64,000 nt of DNA, taken from the NCBI GenBank assembly GCA_905182855.1, contig CAJJDA010000009.1, positions 253,309 to 317,308 on the forward strand. Reading direction: 5' to 3'. Position 1 is the first letter of the stretch. Every line of letters starts with the position of its first letter. The DNA comes from a gamma proteobacterium HTCC2207 (GTDB taxonomy: Bacteria > Pseudomonadota > Gammaproteobacteria > Pseudomonadales > Porticoccaceae). This document shows positions 10,106 to 19,333 of this stretch, piece after piece. A program made the position numbers and the translations under genes. The notes under the pieces were generated by a model that saw only the letters and a list, made by a program, of their open reading frames with translations, was not told the DNA's origin and did not search any database.

Positions 10106-11491
10106 ATGAAAAACATTACTGCCCTGATAATGCTCTTTAGTAGCCAACTTGCTGCAGCCGATATTTTCTGGTTTGTCCGCTATGCTGACAGCAGCACCAA
10201 CTGGCAGTATGTCGCCAACTTCAGCGGAGGTATACTTATTATCTGTTTGTCGCTGACCGCTTTATGGCTGTTTTTAAGCCAGAGCAGAGCGCGACGCTAC
10301 AGTAAAGAGCTAGAAGAGATCAGAACCCAACTGGAGTTGCGCGTTAAAGAGCGCACGGCCACGCTTGAGGATGAGATCGTCGAACACCGTGATACCAGCT
10401 CACGCCTGTATCGCTCCGAGTCTTACATTACCAGTATTCTACGCTCTATGCCTTTGATGCTGATTGGTCTGAATAAAGACCACGAGATCACCCAGTGGAA
10501 TCAGCGCGCCGAAGAAATTAGCGGGATGTCCTCAGGCGATGTTATTGGCATGGATCTTTGGGCTGCCTACCCGACAATAACGATTACACCACAGCAGATT
10601 AAACAGGCACAAGACGAGGGCACTGCCCTCACTATAAAATATATTCAACGTGGTCAGTATCATTTTGATATCACTATTTACCCACTGCAAGATCAGGTGG
10701 AAACGGGTGTGGTAATTCTCTTAGATGATGTCACCCAGCGCGTGAAGAATGAAACCATGCTCATTCAGCGAGACAAAATGTCGTCGGTCGGCGAAATGGC
10801 TTCGATTATGGCCCACGATGTTAATATTCCGCTGCGGGCTATCATTAAAGATGTTCAGACCGTCAGACAAGGCCTTACGACTGATCCTATCGATGATATT
10901 GGTCTCAATGAACTGCTTGAAGATGTGATGGTTCGAGGACAACAGGCAACCTCCGTGATTTCGAATCTAGTGAACTTTTCCTCTAGTGGTGGCGGCGAAA
11001 AAAGCACGACCAGTATGGCCGGAATTATTGATCACAGCGTTGAGTTGGCTAACGATGTTCTTTCCGTCATGGCTGGCCTGCGTTTTAGCCACATCAAGGT
11101 GAATGTCGATTATGCCGATGATATCCCTGAAATCCCCTGTTACGTGACTGAAATGCAGCAGGTCTTTCTGAGCCTGTTTCGTCACTCCTGCTATGCCTTG
11201 GGTAAGATTAGCGATCCGGATCATTCGCCTACTATTAATATCGAGGTGACCAAATTCTACGAAACATTATGGGTACGTGTTCAGCATAATGGACGCGGCA
11301 TTAGCTTGGAAGACCAAAAGTTTATTTTTGAGCCATTTGCTGCCGAGGGCAAAGCCGATGGTCAGTACGACGCAGGTAAGCGCCTGTCGTTCTCATATTT
11401 TATTATCACTGAACAACATCAGGGCCAGATTTCAGTTACCTCTGACCCCGATATAGGCACTACCTTTCACATTCAATTGCCGCTCCAATAG
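10106..11491 (+). CDS. PAS-domain sensor histidine kinase with degenerate ATP-binding domain
   Basis: Membrane sensor of about 461 residues: signal-like N-terminus, one membrane segment (near residues 33-55, GGILIICLSLTALWLFL), coiled coil, PAS domain (about 110-220, SILRSMPLMLIGLNKDHEI), and a DHp helix with the phospho-acceptor His in MAHDVNIPL. The catalytic domain is abnormal: the N-box reads FLSLFRHSCYAL instead of NxxxNA, the G1 box reads HNGRGI instead of DNGxGI, and the G2 box is GKRLSFSYF rather than GxGLGL. Autophosphorylation is therefore doubtful. A GTG nine bases upstream (10097) is an alternative start. No response regulator lies next to it. Confidence 0.8.
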   Translation: MKNITALIMLFSSQLAAADIFWFVRYADSSTNWQYVANFSGGILIICLSLTALWLFLSQSRARRYSKELEEIRTQLELRVKERTATLEDEIVEHRDTSSRLYRSESYITSILRSMPLMLIGLNKDHEITQWNQRAEEISGMSSGDVIGMDLWAAYPTITITPQQIKQAQDEGTALTIKYIQRGQYHFDITIYPLQDQVETGVVILLDDVTQRVKNETMLIQRDKMSSVGEMASIMAHDVNIPLRAIIKDVQTVRQGLTTDPIDDIGLNELLEDVMVRGQQATSVISNLVNFSSSGGGEKSTTSMAGIIDHSVELANDVLSVMAGLRFSHIKVNVDYADDIPEIPCYVTEMQQVFLSLFRHSCYALGKISDPDHSPTINIEVTKFYETLWVRVQHNGRGISLEDQKFIFEPFAAEGKADGQYDAGKRLSFSYFIITEQHQGQISVTSDPDIGTTFHIQLPLQ

Positions 11492-11501
11492 CGCGGCAAT
11501 T
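11475..11501. terminator. Hairpin between convergent genes
   Basis: A perfect nine-base stem, AATTGCCGC paired with GCGGCAATT, spans the end of the sensor gene and the end of the ABC permease gene. Either direction lacks a long T run, so it may be a weak bidirectional terminator. Confidence 0.4.
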
Positions 11502-13991
11502 CTAGAGGTCCCTGAGGACCTCCAAAGGGGGTTGCACCACAGCCTTGCGGCTGTAGCCAACCCCTAGCGCACCCACTAGCACTCCGCCGGCTAGGGGGCC
11601 AGCAAGCCAAAGCCAAGGATGTAACGCAAAGGGCAAGTCGAACATAAAGCGTTGCAGTATCGCAACGGCAGCCTCAGCGCCGATCGAAGCCAGAAGACCA
11701 GCCATAAGCCCCAAGGTCGTAAACTCTACCCACTGGATACCTAGGATCAACCGCTGAGAGCTCCCTAGGGTACGCAAAATGGCACTCTCCTGTAAACGCT
11801 CTGACATGGACAGGCTAACCGCAGCGAACATAACCAATACGCCGCAGCTTAGTATCAGCAGCGTCATCACTTCCAAACCTCGCGTCACCTGCGACACGAT
11901 CGTTCTAATACGATCAATGATCTTATCCAACTCAATCACCAACACCGTAGGAAATTTGCGCAATAATTCATTGACCAGTAATTTTTTCTGCGGCGGAATA
12001 TACAGACTCGTCATGCTGGTGCGCGGATAGTCCTCCAACAGGCCTTCAGGAAACAGGAAGTAGAAGTTGGGTGTCATATTGTCCCAGTTTAGGCTGCGTG
12101 TACTGACTACCTCTGACTCAAAAGTAAGACCTCCGACGCTAAAAGTAATCCGATCACCCAGCTTTAAGCCCAATTCGGCAGCTAGTTCGTCTTCAAGCGA
12201 AACAGGTGCTATCTCCGTAGCCTGGTCATTGTCGTCCCACCATTTTCCCGCGGTAACCTTATTGCCCTCGGGCAACGCTGAGGTCCAACTTAGGTTAAGC
12301 TCACGGCGGAATGACTCATGGCTATCTTTTTGTGCTTCGGTTATCAACTCACCATTAATAGCGGCCATCCTTCCCCGCACCATGGCATACCATCCAGCAG
12401 TCTCTAGGCCCCGATCTTCCACGAGCGTTTTCACAGCCTCCAACTCGTAGGACGCAACATTAACCAAAAAGTGATTGGGTGCATCCTCGGCCAACTGCAC
12501 CCGCCATTCATCAACTAGCGAGGTGCGTACCACTACCATAATCATCAACAGCGCTATGGCGCCAGAAAAGCCGACCATCTGAATAAGACTCTGTGACTTT
12601 CTACGCCAGAGATTGTTGAGCGCCAAACGCCAGATGCTACCTAGGCGCTGGCCGTAGTTTTTAGCCAAGCGCAGCATCATCAAACCAATTATGACGGTGG
12701 CTAATGCAGTGATCGCAAAGCCTGCCAAAATAGCCAGCGACAGCATCAGGCTGTTGCTGTACCAGAGCAGCAAGCCGGCCACAGCGACAATTCCAAAAAT
12801 GCCCCGCACCGCTGCATTAACCGGTTTAACCTGAATATCCTGACGCAACACCGCCAGCGGAGACTGCGCGGGCAAATGCCAAAGCGCGGGCAATGTAAAA
12901 CCACCCAGACAGAGCAAGCCCGTTGCCATCCCGGTAATCCAAGGCCTAATACCCGCGCTGGGCAATGCTATGGGTAACCATTCTCGGACGGTAGAAATCA
13001 ATAGTTCGCTAAAGATATAACCCGCTGCAAGGCCCGCCAGTGAACCTCCTAGACCCAACCATAAACTCTGTTGCAGATACAAACTCCTGACACGTCTCGC
13101 AGAGACCCCCCAGCTTTTGAGTAGCGCGACCTGCTGCGTTTGACCCGCAGCAAAGTGATGACTGGCAAGAGCCAGTGCAATACCTGCCAACACAACACCA
13201 ATACTGCCCGCCAATAATAGAAATCGTCGGCCCCTATCCATGGTACTGGCAATACTGGCCTGCGCTTCGTCTGGGGTGATTAGTCGGTCGTGTACGCTGA
13301 GCTGAGATTCTAACCAATTAGCGTAGCTAGCAAAGGCGTCTGCATCGGTACCTGCCGCCATTAAATATTTATAGGTTACGCGGCTTCCTGGTTGCACTAC
13401 CCCAGCAGCTGCAACGTCATCCCAGTTCATCAGGACACGGGCACCAAAAAAACTATAGGAACCCCCATCGGGCTCTTCAACAATTATCTGGGTGACCTTA
13501 AGTACCGTCTCACCAAGCTCTATATTGTCTCCAAGCTCAATATTTAGGAGAGGCAATAGTCTTGCATCGACCCAGGTTTCTCCCGGCGCTGGACCGTAGT
13601 CAACGAGTTCAATCAGGGCTTCATCTAACGTGAAAGGCGTGGTTGAACGCTTAATCACGCCACGCAAAGGATAGTTGCTCTGCACAGCCTTAACAGAGGC
13701 CAAATGCATATCCGACTCGTGATACACCATGGACGCAAAACTCACCATGTGGGAGGTTTCAATGTCCTGCTGCTGTGCCTTAGTTACCCATTCCTGCGGC
13801 GTCAGCTTATTACTGCGCACCACCAAATCTGCGGCTAAAAAGGCGCTGGATTCAGCGGTTAACGCCCGCTCAATGCGTTCTGCCAGTAATGACACGGAGG
13901 TAACCACTGACACCGCTAGCACTAACGACCATACAATTAGACTCAGCTGCCCACCGCGCCAAGTACGCAGTAACATTTTTAATGCTTGCAT
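11502..13991 (-). CDS. FtsX-like ABC transporter permease (YbbP type)
   Basis: Inner-membrane permease of 829 residues, near the length of E. coli YbbP. It starts with a membrane segment (LSLIVWSLVLAVSVVTSVSLL), then a large periplasmic domain, three membrane segments with a FtsX-type core around residues 255-380, a central pair, a second periplasmic domain and a last FtsX core (VMTLLILSCGVLVMFAAVSL onward). The start codon overlaps the stop of the ATPase gene. Next to tesA, this matches the conserved tesA/ybbA/ybbP neighbourhood, thought to export lipophilic or envelope substrates. The actual cargo is unknown. Confidence 0.9.
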   Translation of the reverse strand: MQALKMLLRTWRGGQLSLIVWSLVLAVSVVTSVSLLAERIERALTAESSAFLAADLVVRSNKLTPQEWVTKAQQQDIETSHMVSFASMVYHESDMHLASVKAVQSNYPLRGVIKRSTTPFTLDEALIELVDYGPAPGETWVDARLLPLLNIELGDNIELGETVLKVTQIIVEEPDGGSYSFFGARVLMNWDDVAAAGVVQPGSRVTYKYLMAAGTDADAFASYANWLESQLSVHDRLITPDEAQASIASTMDRGRRFLLLAGSIGVVLAGIALALASHHFAAGQTQQVALLKSWGVSARRVRSLYLQQSLWLGLGGSLAGLAAGYIFSELLISTVREWLPIALPSAGIRPWITGMATGLLCLGGFTLPALWHLPAQSPLAVLRQDIQVKPVNAAVRGIFGIVAVAGLLLWYSNSLMLSLAILAGFAITALATVIIGLMMLRLAKNYGQRLGSIWRLALNNLWRRKSQSLIQMVGFSGAIALLMIMVVVRTSLVDEWRVQLAEDAPNHFLVNVASYELEAVKTLVEDRGLETAGWYAMVRGRMAAINGELITEAQKDSHESFRRELNLSWTSALPEGNKVTAGKWWDDNDQATEIAPVSLEDELAAELGLKLGDRITFSVGGLTFESEVVSTRSLNWDNMTPNFYFLFPEGLLEDYPRTSMTSLYIPPQKKLLVNELLRKFPTVLVIELDKIIDRIRTIVSQVTRGLEVMTLLILSCGVLVMFAAVSLSMSERLQESAILRTLGSSQRLILGIQWVEFTTLGLMAGLLASIGAEAAVAILQRFMFDLPFALHPWLWLAGPLAGGVLVGALGVGYSRKAVVQPPLEVLRDL

Positions 13992-14977
13992 CAGATTTCA
14001 CTACCTTGCGGTTTTGATTTAGCCTTCGCTATGGCTTTGGGCTTTGCCACCACTTTTTGCTTCACCTTGGCTTTAGCTGTTGGCGTAGCTCTGGCAATTG
14101 GTGTTCGGGCTGACTTAGGCGTGGCGGTCGGCTTTGATTCCGCTCGCCGCTGAACTGCTGGCTTAGCTTTGACCTGAGCGGCTGGTTTAGCTTTGGCTTT
14201 GGCCGCTGGTTTAGCTTTGACCTGAGCGGCTGATTCGGCTTTGACCTTAGCGGCCGGTTTAGCTTTGGCTTTGGCCGTTGGTTGCGCTTTGACCTTAACT
14301 GCTGACTGAGCTTTGGCTTGTCCAACCTGTTGACCGGCTGCCAAGACTAAACGTTGGCCGCAGCGCGCGGCCAAATTGAGTTCATGGGTAACGAGCACTA
14401 ATGTGGTGCCCTCTTCTCTGTTAAGTTCAAACAGCAAATCGTTGATCTTCTCTCCGGTACCCGTATCCAAATTACCGGTTGGCTCATCGGCGAAAAGAAT
14501 CGTTGGCCGACAGGCAAAGGCGCGAGCCACAGCGACACGCTGCTGTTCGCCCCCTGATAACTGCCGAGGGTAATGAGTCGTTCGATGATTAAGCCCGACA
14601 CGCTGTAAAAAATAGGCCGCCGTGGTCAGCGCTTCTCGATCGCCCTGCAACTCTAAAGGCAGTGCGACGTTTTCCAGAGCTGTTAAGCCCGGTAGTAGAT
14701 GAAATGACTGAAAAACAAACCCCACATGCTTGGCACGAACAGCCGCACGGCCCTCTTCGTCCATGGCCGTAATATCTTGGCCATTAAGGCGAACCAGGCC
14801 AGAACTCGGTAGATCAAGACCCGCCAAGATCCCCAATAAAGTCGACTTCCCAGACCCCGATGGGCCAACAATCGCCAAACTTTCACCGCTGGCCAAAGAT
14901 AAATTGATCTTATCTAAAATATTAAGCGTGCCTTCCGCTGTAGTGACCTGTTTACTAATATTACCGACTTCTATCAT
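13991..14977 (-). CDS. ABC transporter ATPase (YbbA type) with Lys/Ala-rich C-terminal tail
   Basis: ATPase subunit for the adjacent permease. The first 215 residues or so are a standard LolD/YbbA-like domain: Walker A GPSGSGKST, Q-loop, signature LSGGEQQRVAVARA, Walker B TILFADEPTGNLD, H-loop LVTHE. Normal family members end there (about 228 residues); this one is 328. The extra 105 or so residues are a repetitive run of KAKPAA/KVKA units, then Ser/Pro/Thr/Lys-rich sequence, resembling histone-H1-like or AlgP-like tails. Gene overlaps the permease start by one base of the stop. The tail is in frame and ends at a normal stop, so it appears real. Confidence 0.93.
   Translation of the reverse strand: MIEVGNISKQVTTAEGTLNILDKINLSLASGESLAIVGPSGSGKSTLLGILAGLDLPSSGLVRLNGQDITAMDEEGRAAVRAKHVGFVFQSFHLLPGLTALENVALPLELQGDREALTTAAYFLQRVGLNHRTTHYPRQLSGGEQQRVAVARAFACRPTILFADEPTGNLDTGTGEKINDLLFELNREEGTTLVLVTHELNLAARCGQRLVLAAGQQVGQAKAQSAVKVKAQPTAKAKAKPAAKVKAESAAQVKAKPAAKAKAKPAAQVKAKPAVQRRAESKPTATPKSARTPIARATPTAKAKVKQKVVAKPKAIAKAKSKPQGSEI
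14100..14320 (-). repeat. Degenerate tandem repeats coding for the KAKPAA tail
   Basis: The 3' part of the ATPase gene is built from imperfect repeats of the type GCTTTGGCTTTGGCCGCTGG on the plus strand, encoding alternating Lys-Ala-Lys and Pro-Ala-Ala units. Such repeats can expand or shrink by slippage, so tail length may differ among strains. Confidence 0.75.
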
Positions 14978-15051
14978 TTCAAATGTCCATTGCTAGAAAA
15001 ATTGCATACACTAAGCGCCAGGGTTTACCGACTTCTTATTAGAGATTATTT

Positions 15052-15690
15052 ATGCGGTTTTTTTTAACCACAGTGTTTTTCAGGGGCGTATGTTGCCTTT
15101 TTATTTTACTCGGCGCCAACACTTACGGATCAACTCTGCTAGTTTTAGGTGATAGTCTCAGTGCTGGCTATGGCATCACACAAAAACATGGCTGGGTGGC
15201 ACTGCTGGCTGATGATTGGGATGACGGCCATCAGGTTATTAATGGCAGTATCAGCGGTGACACCACGGGTGGCGGTTTAAACCGATTACCTCTGTTGCTG
15301 GAGACATTCCGTCCTGACTATGTGCTGCTTGAATTAGGCGGTAACGATGGGCTGCGTGGTCAGCCAATTAACTTAATGAAACGTAATTTATTGGCAATGA
15401 TTGAGCTGTGTCGCCAAGCGGGTGCCGAACCCGTTTTGTTTGGCATGCGGCTGCCTCCTAACTATGGTCGCCGGTACTCCGATGCATTTGCGGCGGTATA
15501 CCCTCTGTTAGCTCAACAGGAAGAGGTTTTGTTAATCCCCTTCCAGCTTGAGCAGCTGGCCATCACCGAGGGTATGATCCAGGAAGATGGTCTACACCCG
15601 ACCGCATTGGCGCAGCCGATCATTAAGGACGTCATTAAGGCGGCACTCGAGCCTTTTATGATTAATCAGGCTTTGATCCAGAAGCCTTAG
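15052..15690 (+). CDS. tesA: GDSL-family arylesterase / acyl-CoA thioesterase I
   Basis: Periplasmic SGNH hydrolase of 212 residues acting on thioesters and esters. After a signal peptide (to about residue 27) come the four family blocks: GDSLSAGYG with the nucleophilic Ser, the Gly block, GGNDGLRG with the oxyanion Asn, and DGLHP with the catalytic Asp and His. It is transcribed divergently from the ABC ATPase gene, as in E. coli. Confidence 0.94.
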   Translation: MRFFLTTVFFRGVCCLFILLGANTYGSTLLVLGDSLSAGYGITQKHGWVALLADDWDDGHQVINGSISGDTTGGGLNRLPLLLETFRPDYVLLELGGNDGLRGQPINLMKRNLLAMIELCRQAGAEPVLFGMRLPPNYGRRYSDAFAAVYPLLAQQEEVLLIPFQLEQLAITEGMIQEDGLHPTALAQPIIKDVIKAALEPFMINQALIQKP

Positions 15691-15729
15691 CGCCTACAAC
15701 TAATGCCTAATTATGCGATATCAAGACGC

Positions 15730-16644
15730 TTAATTAACGCCATGGGGATGCTTGATCGGATCGCCATCAGATTGTTTAAGCAGCACCTTAAGCTGGGATA
15801 CCAGGCCACCGGCCAAAATCAGACCACAGCCGACTAACTCCGGGTCGGTAAGATATTCATCGAGTAGCCACCAGCCACAGAGTGCGGCAAATACTGATTC
15901 AAAACTCAGGATAATCGAGGCGTGGGAAGCTGGCGCCGTGCGCTGTCCTATGACCTGCAGGCAGAACGCTACGCCCGATGACATGATACCCACATAGAGC
16001 AGCGCCACAGCCGCATCCAAAATCCCCTGCCAATCCCAGCTTTCAAAAATAGGCACCAGAACAAAACTGATGATTGTCGCAACCACAAATTGAACAAAGA
16101 TCAAACGAAACGGCGACGTTTGATTAGCCAGCCTGCCAGTAAAAATCATATGTACAGCAAACAGCATTGAACCCAGCAGAATCAATACGTCTCCGGTGAA
16201 TACTTCATCGCTCTCCACCTGCCCCAAAAAAAACAATCCGACCATTGCCATGGCCACACCGAGCCAGGTAGGCCATTCGGTTTTATTGCGAAAAAACAAA
16301 CCTATAATCGGGACGAAAATAATATAAACGCCGGTTAAGAAACCCGCACGACCCGCAGTGGTATAAACCATGCCCCACTGCTGTAGCAGCATGCCAGCGG
16401 TCAATACCAGACCCAATAGAGCGGCTTTTTTATTGATCGCGTTGATCGCAAAAATTTCTTTTGGCTTCTCCATCACATACCACAGCGGCAGAATAGCCAG
16501 AGCGCCGATCAAAAACCGACCGAAGGTAAATGTTACAGGACCAATATGCTCCATACCGGTACGCTGATATACGAAAGCTAGGCCCCAAATAAAAGCCGTT
16601 AGTAGCAAAACAAAATCGGCACGAAGATCGCTTTTAAAGCTCAT
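15730..16644 (-). CDS. EamA/DMT-superfamily transporter
   Basis: Ten-helix inner-membrane transporter of 304 residues with two EamA repeats (about 10-145 and 160-290). The first helix carries the usual FVLLLTAFIWGLAFVYQR pattern; the second repeat ends in the typical ESVFAALCGWWLLDEYL segment. DMT transporters move metabolites or amino acids, and the substrate cannot be told. It follows recJ on the same strand with a 23-base gap but could be separately expressed. Confidence 0.9.
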   Translation of the reverse strand: MSFKSDLRADFVLLLTAFIWGLAFVYQRTGMEHIGPVTFTFGRFLIGALAILPLWYVMEKPKEIFAINAINKKAALLGLVLTAGMLLQQWGMVYTTAGRAGFLTGVYIIFVPIIGLFFRNKTEWPTWLGVAMAMVGLFFLGQVESDEVFTGDVLILLGSMLFAVHMIFTGRLANQTSPFRLIFVQFVVATIISFVLVPIFESWDWQGILDAAVALLYVGIMSSGVAFCLQVIGQRTAPASHASIILSFESVFAALCGWWLLDEYLTDPELVGCGLILAGGLVSQLKVLLKQSDGDPIKHPHGVN

Positions 16645-16667
16645 AGTTATTTAGTCTATTATTGTTT

Positions 16668-18406
16668 CTATTGATGACACGTAATCTGTATATGCTGCAC
16701 TAGTAGCTGCAAACTTTCCTGACCACGGAACTCATTAATATCCAAGCGGTAGACGCAGCGCACAAGACCTGCGTCCTGATTTGGCCAAGCGGCAGTATCA
16801 ATATTAAACCAGATCGCGTCTATAGCCAGTTGGGGTTGGTTGTGCGGCGCCAATACTAATTTAAGATGCTTTTCACCCACAATGCGTTGCTGCATGATGA
16901 CAAATTCACCCTCAAAGCAAGGCTCGGGAAAGAGCTGCCCCCAGGGACCGGCATCGCGCAGTAGTTCGGCGGTTTGTATATTTAATTGATGATTTTCAAG
17001 GCTGCCATCGGTCACTAATTTAGCCTGTAAATCATCCTCGCCCAACGATTTGGCCACCTGATCTTGAAAGGCTTGCTCAAACGCGGCCAGATTACCCTCA
17101 ACTAAACTGAGTCCAGCCGCCATGGCATGGCCGCCGAATTTGGTTATTAATCCAGGGTTCTGTGTTGCCACTGCCTCGAGCGCGTCACGAATATGTAGAC
17201 CTGAAATTGAACGCGAGGAGCCTTTCAGTTCGCCGCTATCGCCGCGGGCAAAGGCTACTACAGGCCGATGATATTTTTCTTTGATGCGCGAGGCCAACAG
17301 GCCCACCACACCCTGATGCCAGTCTGGCTGAAACAAGCACAGCGCCGATGGCAATTCAGTGTCAGTGCCGAGAACCAGCTTTTCAACAATGGTTAGGGCT
17401 TCACGCTGCATATCCTGCTCGATCGATTTACGGTCCTGATTTAACTCATCGAGGGCACGGGCAGTCGTCATTGCCTCCTCGGGATCATCGGTCAATAGGC
17501 ACTGAATACCCAGTGAAATATCGTCGAGTCGACCGGCAGCATTGAGCCTCGGACCCAACGCAAAACCTAGATCGGTGGCCACTAGCCGCGCGGGGTTTTT
17601 GCCCGCGATGCGGAGCAGCGCTTGGATACCGGGGCGACATCGCCCAGAACGAATACGCAGTAGACCCTGATAAACTAGGGCCCGGTTAATTTGATCCAAC
17701 GGTACCACATCGGCGACAGTGCCCAAAGCGACCAGATCTAACCAGTTGGCCATATTGGGTTCCACTCTCTTTTGATCACAAACCAGTTTTGTAGTCGCAG
17801 CTCAGCGCGCAGTGCACTGAGGAGATAAAATGCCACGCCGACACCGGCAAGATTTTTACTGGGAAATTCACAGCCCGGTTGGTTGGGATTAATAATAGCC
17901 GCAGCAGCGGGCAGAACGGCACCAGGCAGGTGATGATCGGTGACAATAACATCTATGCCCAGACTATTGGCATGAGCCACACCCTCGACACTTGAAATAC
18001 CGTTGTCGACGGTGATGATAAGATCCGGTGTCTTTTGGGCGGCGAGATCAACAATCTCTGGGGTAAGACCATAGCCATAGTCAAAGCGATTAGGCACTAA
18101 AAACGCCACATTGGTGAAACCCATGGCGGTCAATGCCAACACCATTAATGCCGAGCTAGTAGCTCCGTCAGCATCAAAATCACCAACAATAGTCAGCGCC
18201 TGCTTTTCCTTGAGAGCCACAATAAGACGTTCGACCGCAGCGCACATACCTTGCATTGCGCTCGGCTTGGGCAAACAGCTGAGCTGCCGATTGAGATGGT
18301 CAAACTGGGTCACACCCCGTCCCTGATAGATTCGCCACAACAGCGGATCTAGCTGTTCGGGAAAGTCACAGTCTTTCGGGTCACTGTACCGGGTAGCGAT
18401 TTGCAT
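16668..18406 (-). CDS. recJ: Single-stranded-DNA exonuclease RecJ, interrupted by a frameshift
   Basis: 5'-to-3' ssDNA exonuclease for recombination and mismatch repair. The N-terminal DHH part (222 codons from ATG 18406) has DFDADGATSSA, the DHH motif (VIVTDHHLPG) and NPNQPGCEFPSKNLAGVGV; the C-terminal part (DHHA1 GGHAMAAGLS and OB domain) continues in another frame from about 17765. The break is at the AAAAGAG run (17767-17773). Adding one A there gives ...NWFVIKKRVEPNMANWLDLVAL, matching the family, and a protein near 588 residues. Either a sequencing error or a true inactivating indel; I favour error because both halves are well conserved. Confidence 0.9.
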
Positions 18407-18427
18407 AAAAAGGTCTCAATCATTCGT

Positions 18428-18613
18428 TTACAAGAAACCCGACTGCTTACCGATATACCAGCTAACAGCACCCAATATGGCGACCACTACCCAAAGGACC
18501 GCCAACAATCTCAGCGGACGAAAGGGCTGACGTTCTGTGCGGTTATAACCGGCATTAATCACCTGGTCAACGCGGGCCTGATCTTCTGCAGATAAACTAT
18601 TTTCTTCATTCAT
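18428..18613 (-). CDS. DUF3094-type small inner-membrane protein
   Basis: A 61-residue protein with one C-terminal membrane helix (LLAVLWVVVAILGAVSWYI). The N-terminus (NEENSLSAEDQARVDQVI...) and the RQPFRP segment before the helix match the short gammaproteobacterial DUF3094 family of unknown function. Its start overlaps the bioD stop by one base, and recJ follows 21 bases later, so it sits inside the bio-recJ transcription unit. Confidence 0.8.
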   Translation of the reverse strand: MNEENSLSAEDQARVDQVINAGYNRTERQPFRPLRLLAVLWVVVAILGAVSWYIGKQSGFL

Positions 18614-19305
18614 TAATTAGTCTCAAACTCAGCCGGGAGACAAAGGTAACTGCCAACCTGCTCCGGCGTCAGGTTTTGCAGTCTGGGTACAGTACCCAGA
18701 CAAGGCTCGTTAAAAAGCCGCTTAAGTGTAGCAATATTTTCTTCTAACCGTAGCATATCTGGGTCAATGATATTTGCCACCCAGCCAGCGATCACCAATC
18801 CGTCGGCGCGAATAGCCTCGGCAGTAAGCAGCGCATGATTTAAACAGCCAAGGCGCATGCCGACAACGATTACTACGGGGCAATTCATTTCTCGGGCCAC
18901 ATCGGCAAGGGTTTCACGGTCATTAAGGGGTACCCGCCAACCACCAGCCCCCTCGATCACGATTAGATCCAGTGGCAATAATGTCAGACCTCGGCAAAAG
19001 CCTACCAGACGCGAGGCGCTGAGAGTTTTCCCTGATTCTTGGGCCGCAATATGCGGTGCAATCGCCGCTTCAAGCGCTACTGGGTTAACCTGCTGATAGG
19101 ATAGCTTATGACTGGCAATCGCGCGCAACTGCAATGCATCGTCATTCTCTAGTCCTGCACCAGTATCCACGCATCCAGCCGCTATGGGTTTAATCGCTGC
19201 GGTTCTGAGCCCGGCCTTATTGGCCGCCGAAAGCAGTCCGGTCGCTATAGCAGTCTTGCCCACATCTGTGTCGGTTCCAGTAATAAATAGCCATTTTTTG
19301 GCCAT
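18613..19305 (-). CDS. bioD: Dethiobiotin synthetase
   Basis: ATP-dependent ring closure of 7,8-diaminopelargonate to dethiobiotin, the third step of biotin ring assembly. The 230-residue protein has the P-loop GTDTDVGKTAIATGL at the N-terminus, the catalytic Lys in AAIKPIAAGC and the EGAGGWRVPL loop. It is downstream of the bioH/bioC fusion in the bio operon. bioA is not in the window. Confidence 0.96.
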   Translation of the reverse strand: MAKKWLFITGTDTDVGKTAIATGLLSAANKAGLRTAAIKPIAAGCVDTGAGLENDDALQLRAIASHKLSYQQVNPVALEAAIAPHIAAQESGKTLSASRLVGFCRGLTLLPLDLIVIEGAGGWRVPLNDRETLADVAREMNCPVVIVVGMRLGCLNHALLTAEAIRADGLVIAGWVANIIDPDMLRLEENIATLKRLFNEPCLGTVPRLQNLTPEQVGSYLCLPAEFETN

Positions 19306-19333
19306 AAGTAGTCACCCTCAATATTAATTAATG

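Noticed and set aside
14062-14325. Frames in the repeat region opposite or out of phase with the ABC ATPase tail
   Set aside because: Low-complexity by-products of the KAKPAA repeats; the ATPase frame has an intact domain and proper coupling to the permease.
17770-17773. recJ break as programmed -1 frameshifting
   Set aside because: The sequence is not a proper X-XXY-YYZ slippery heptamer, and I saw no downstream structure. An indel or read error is simpler, especially given eight similar breaks.
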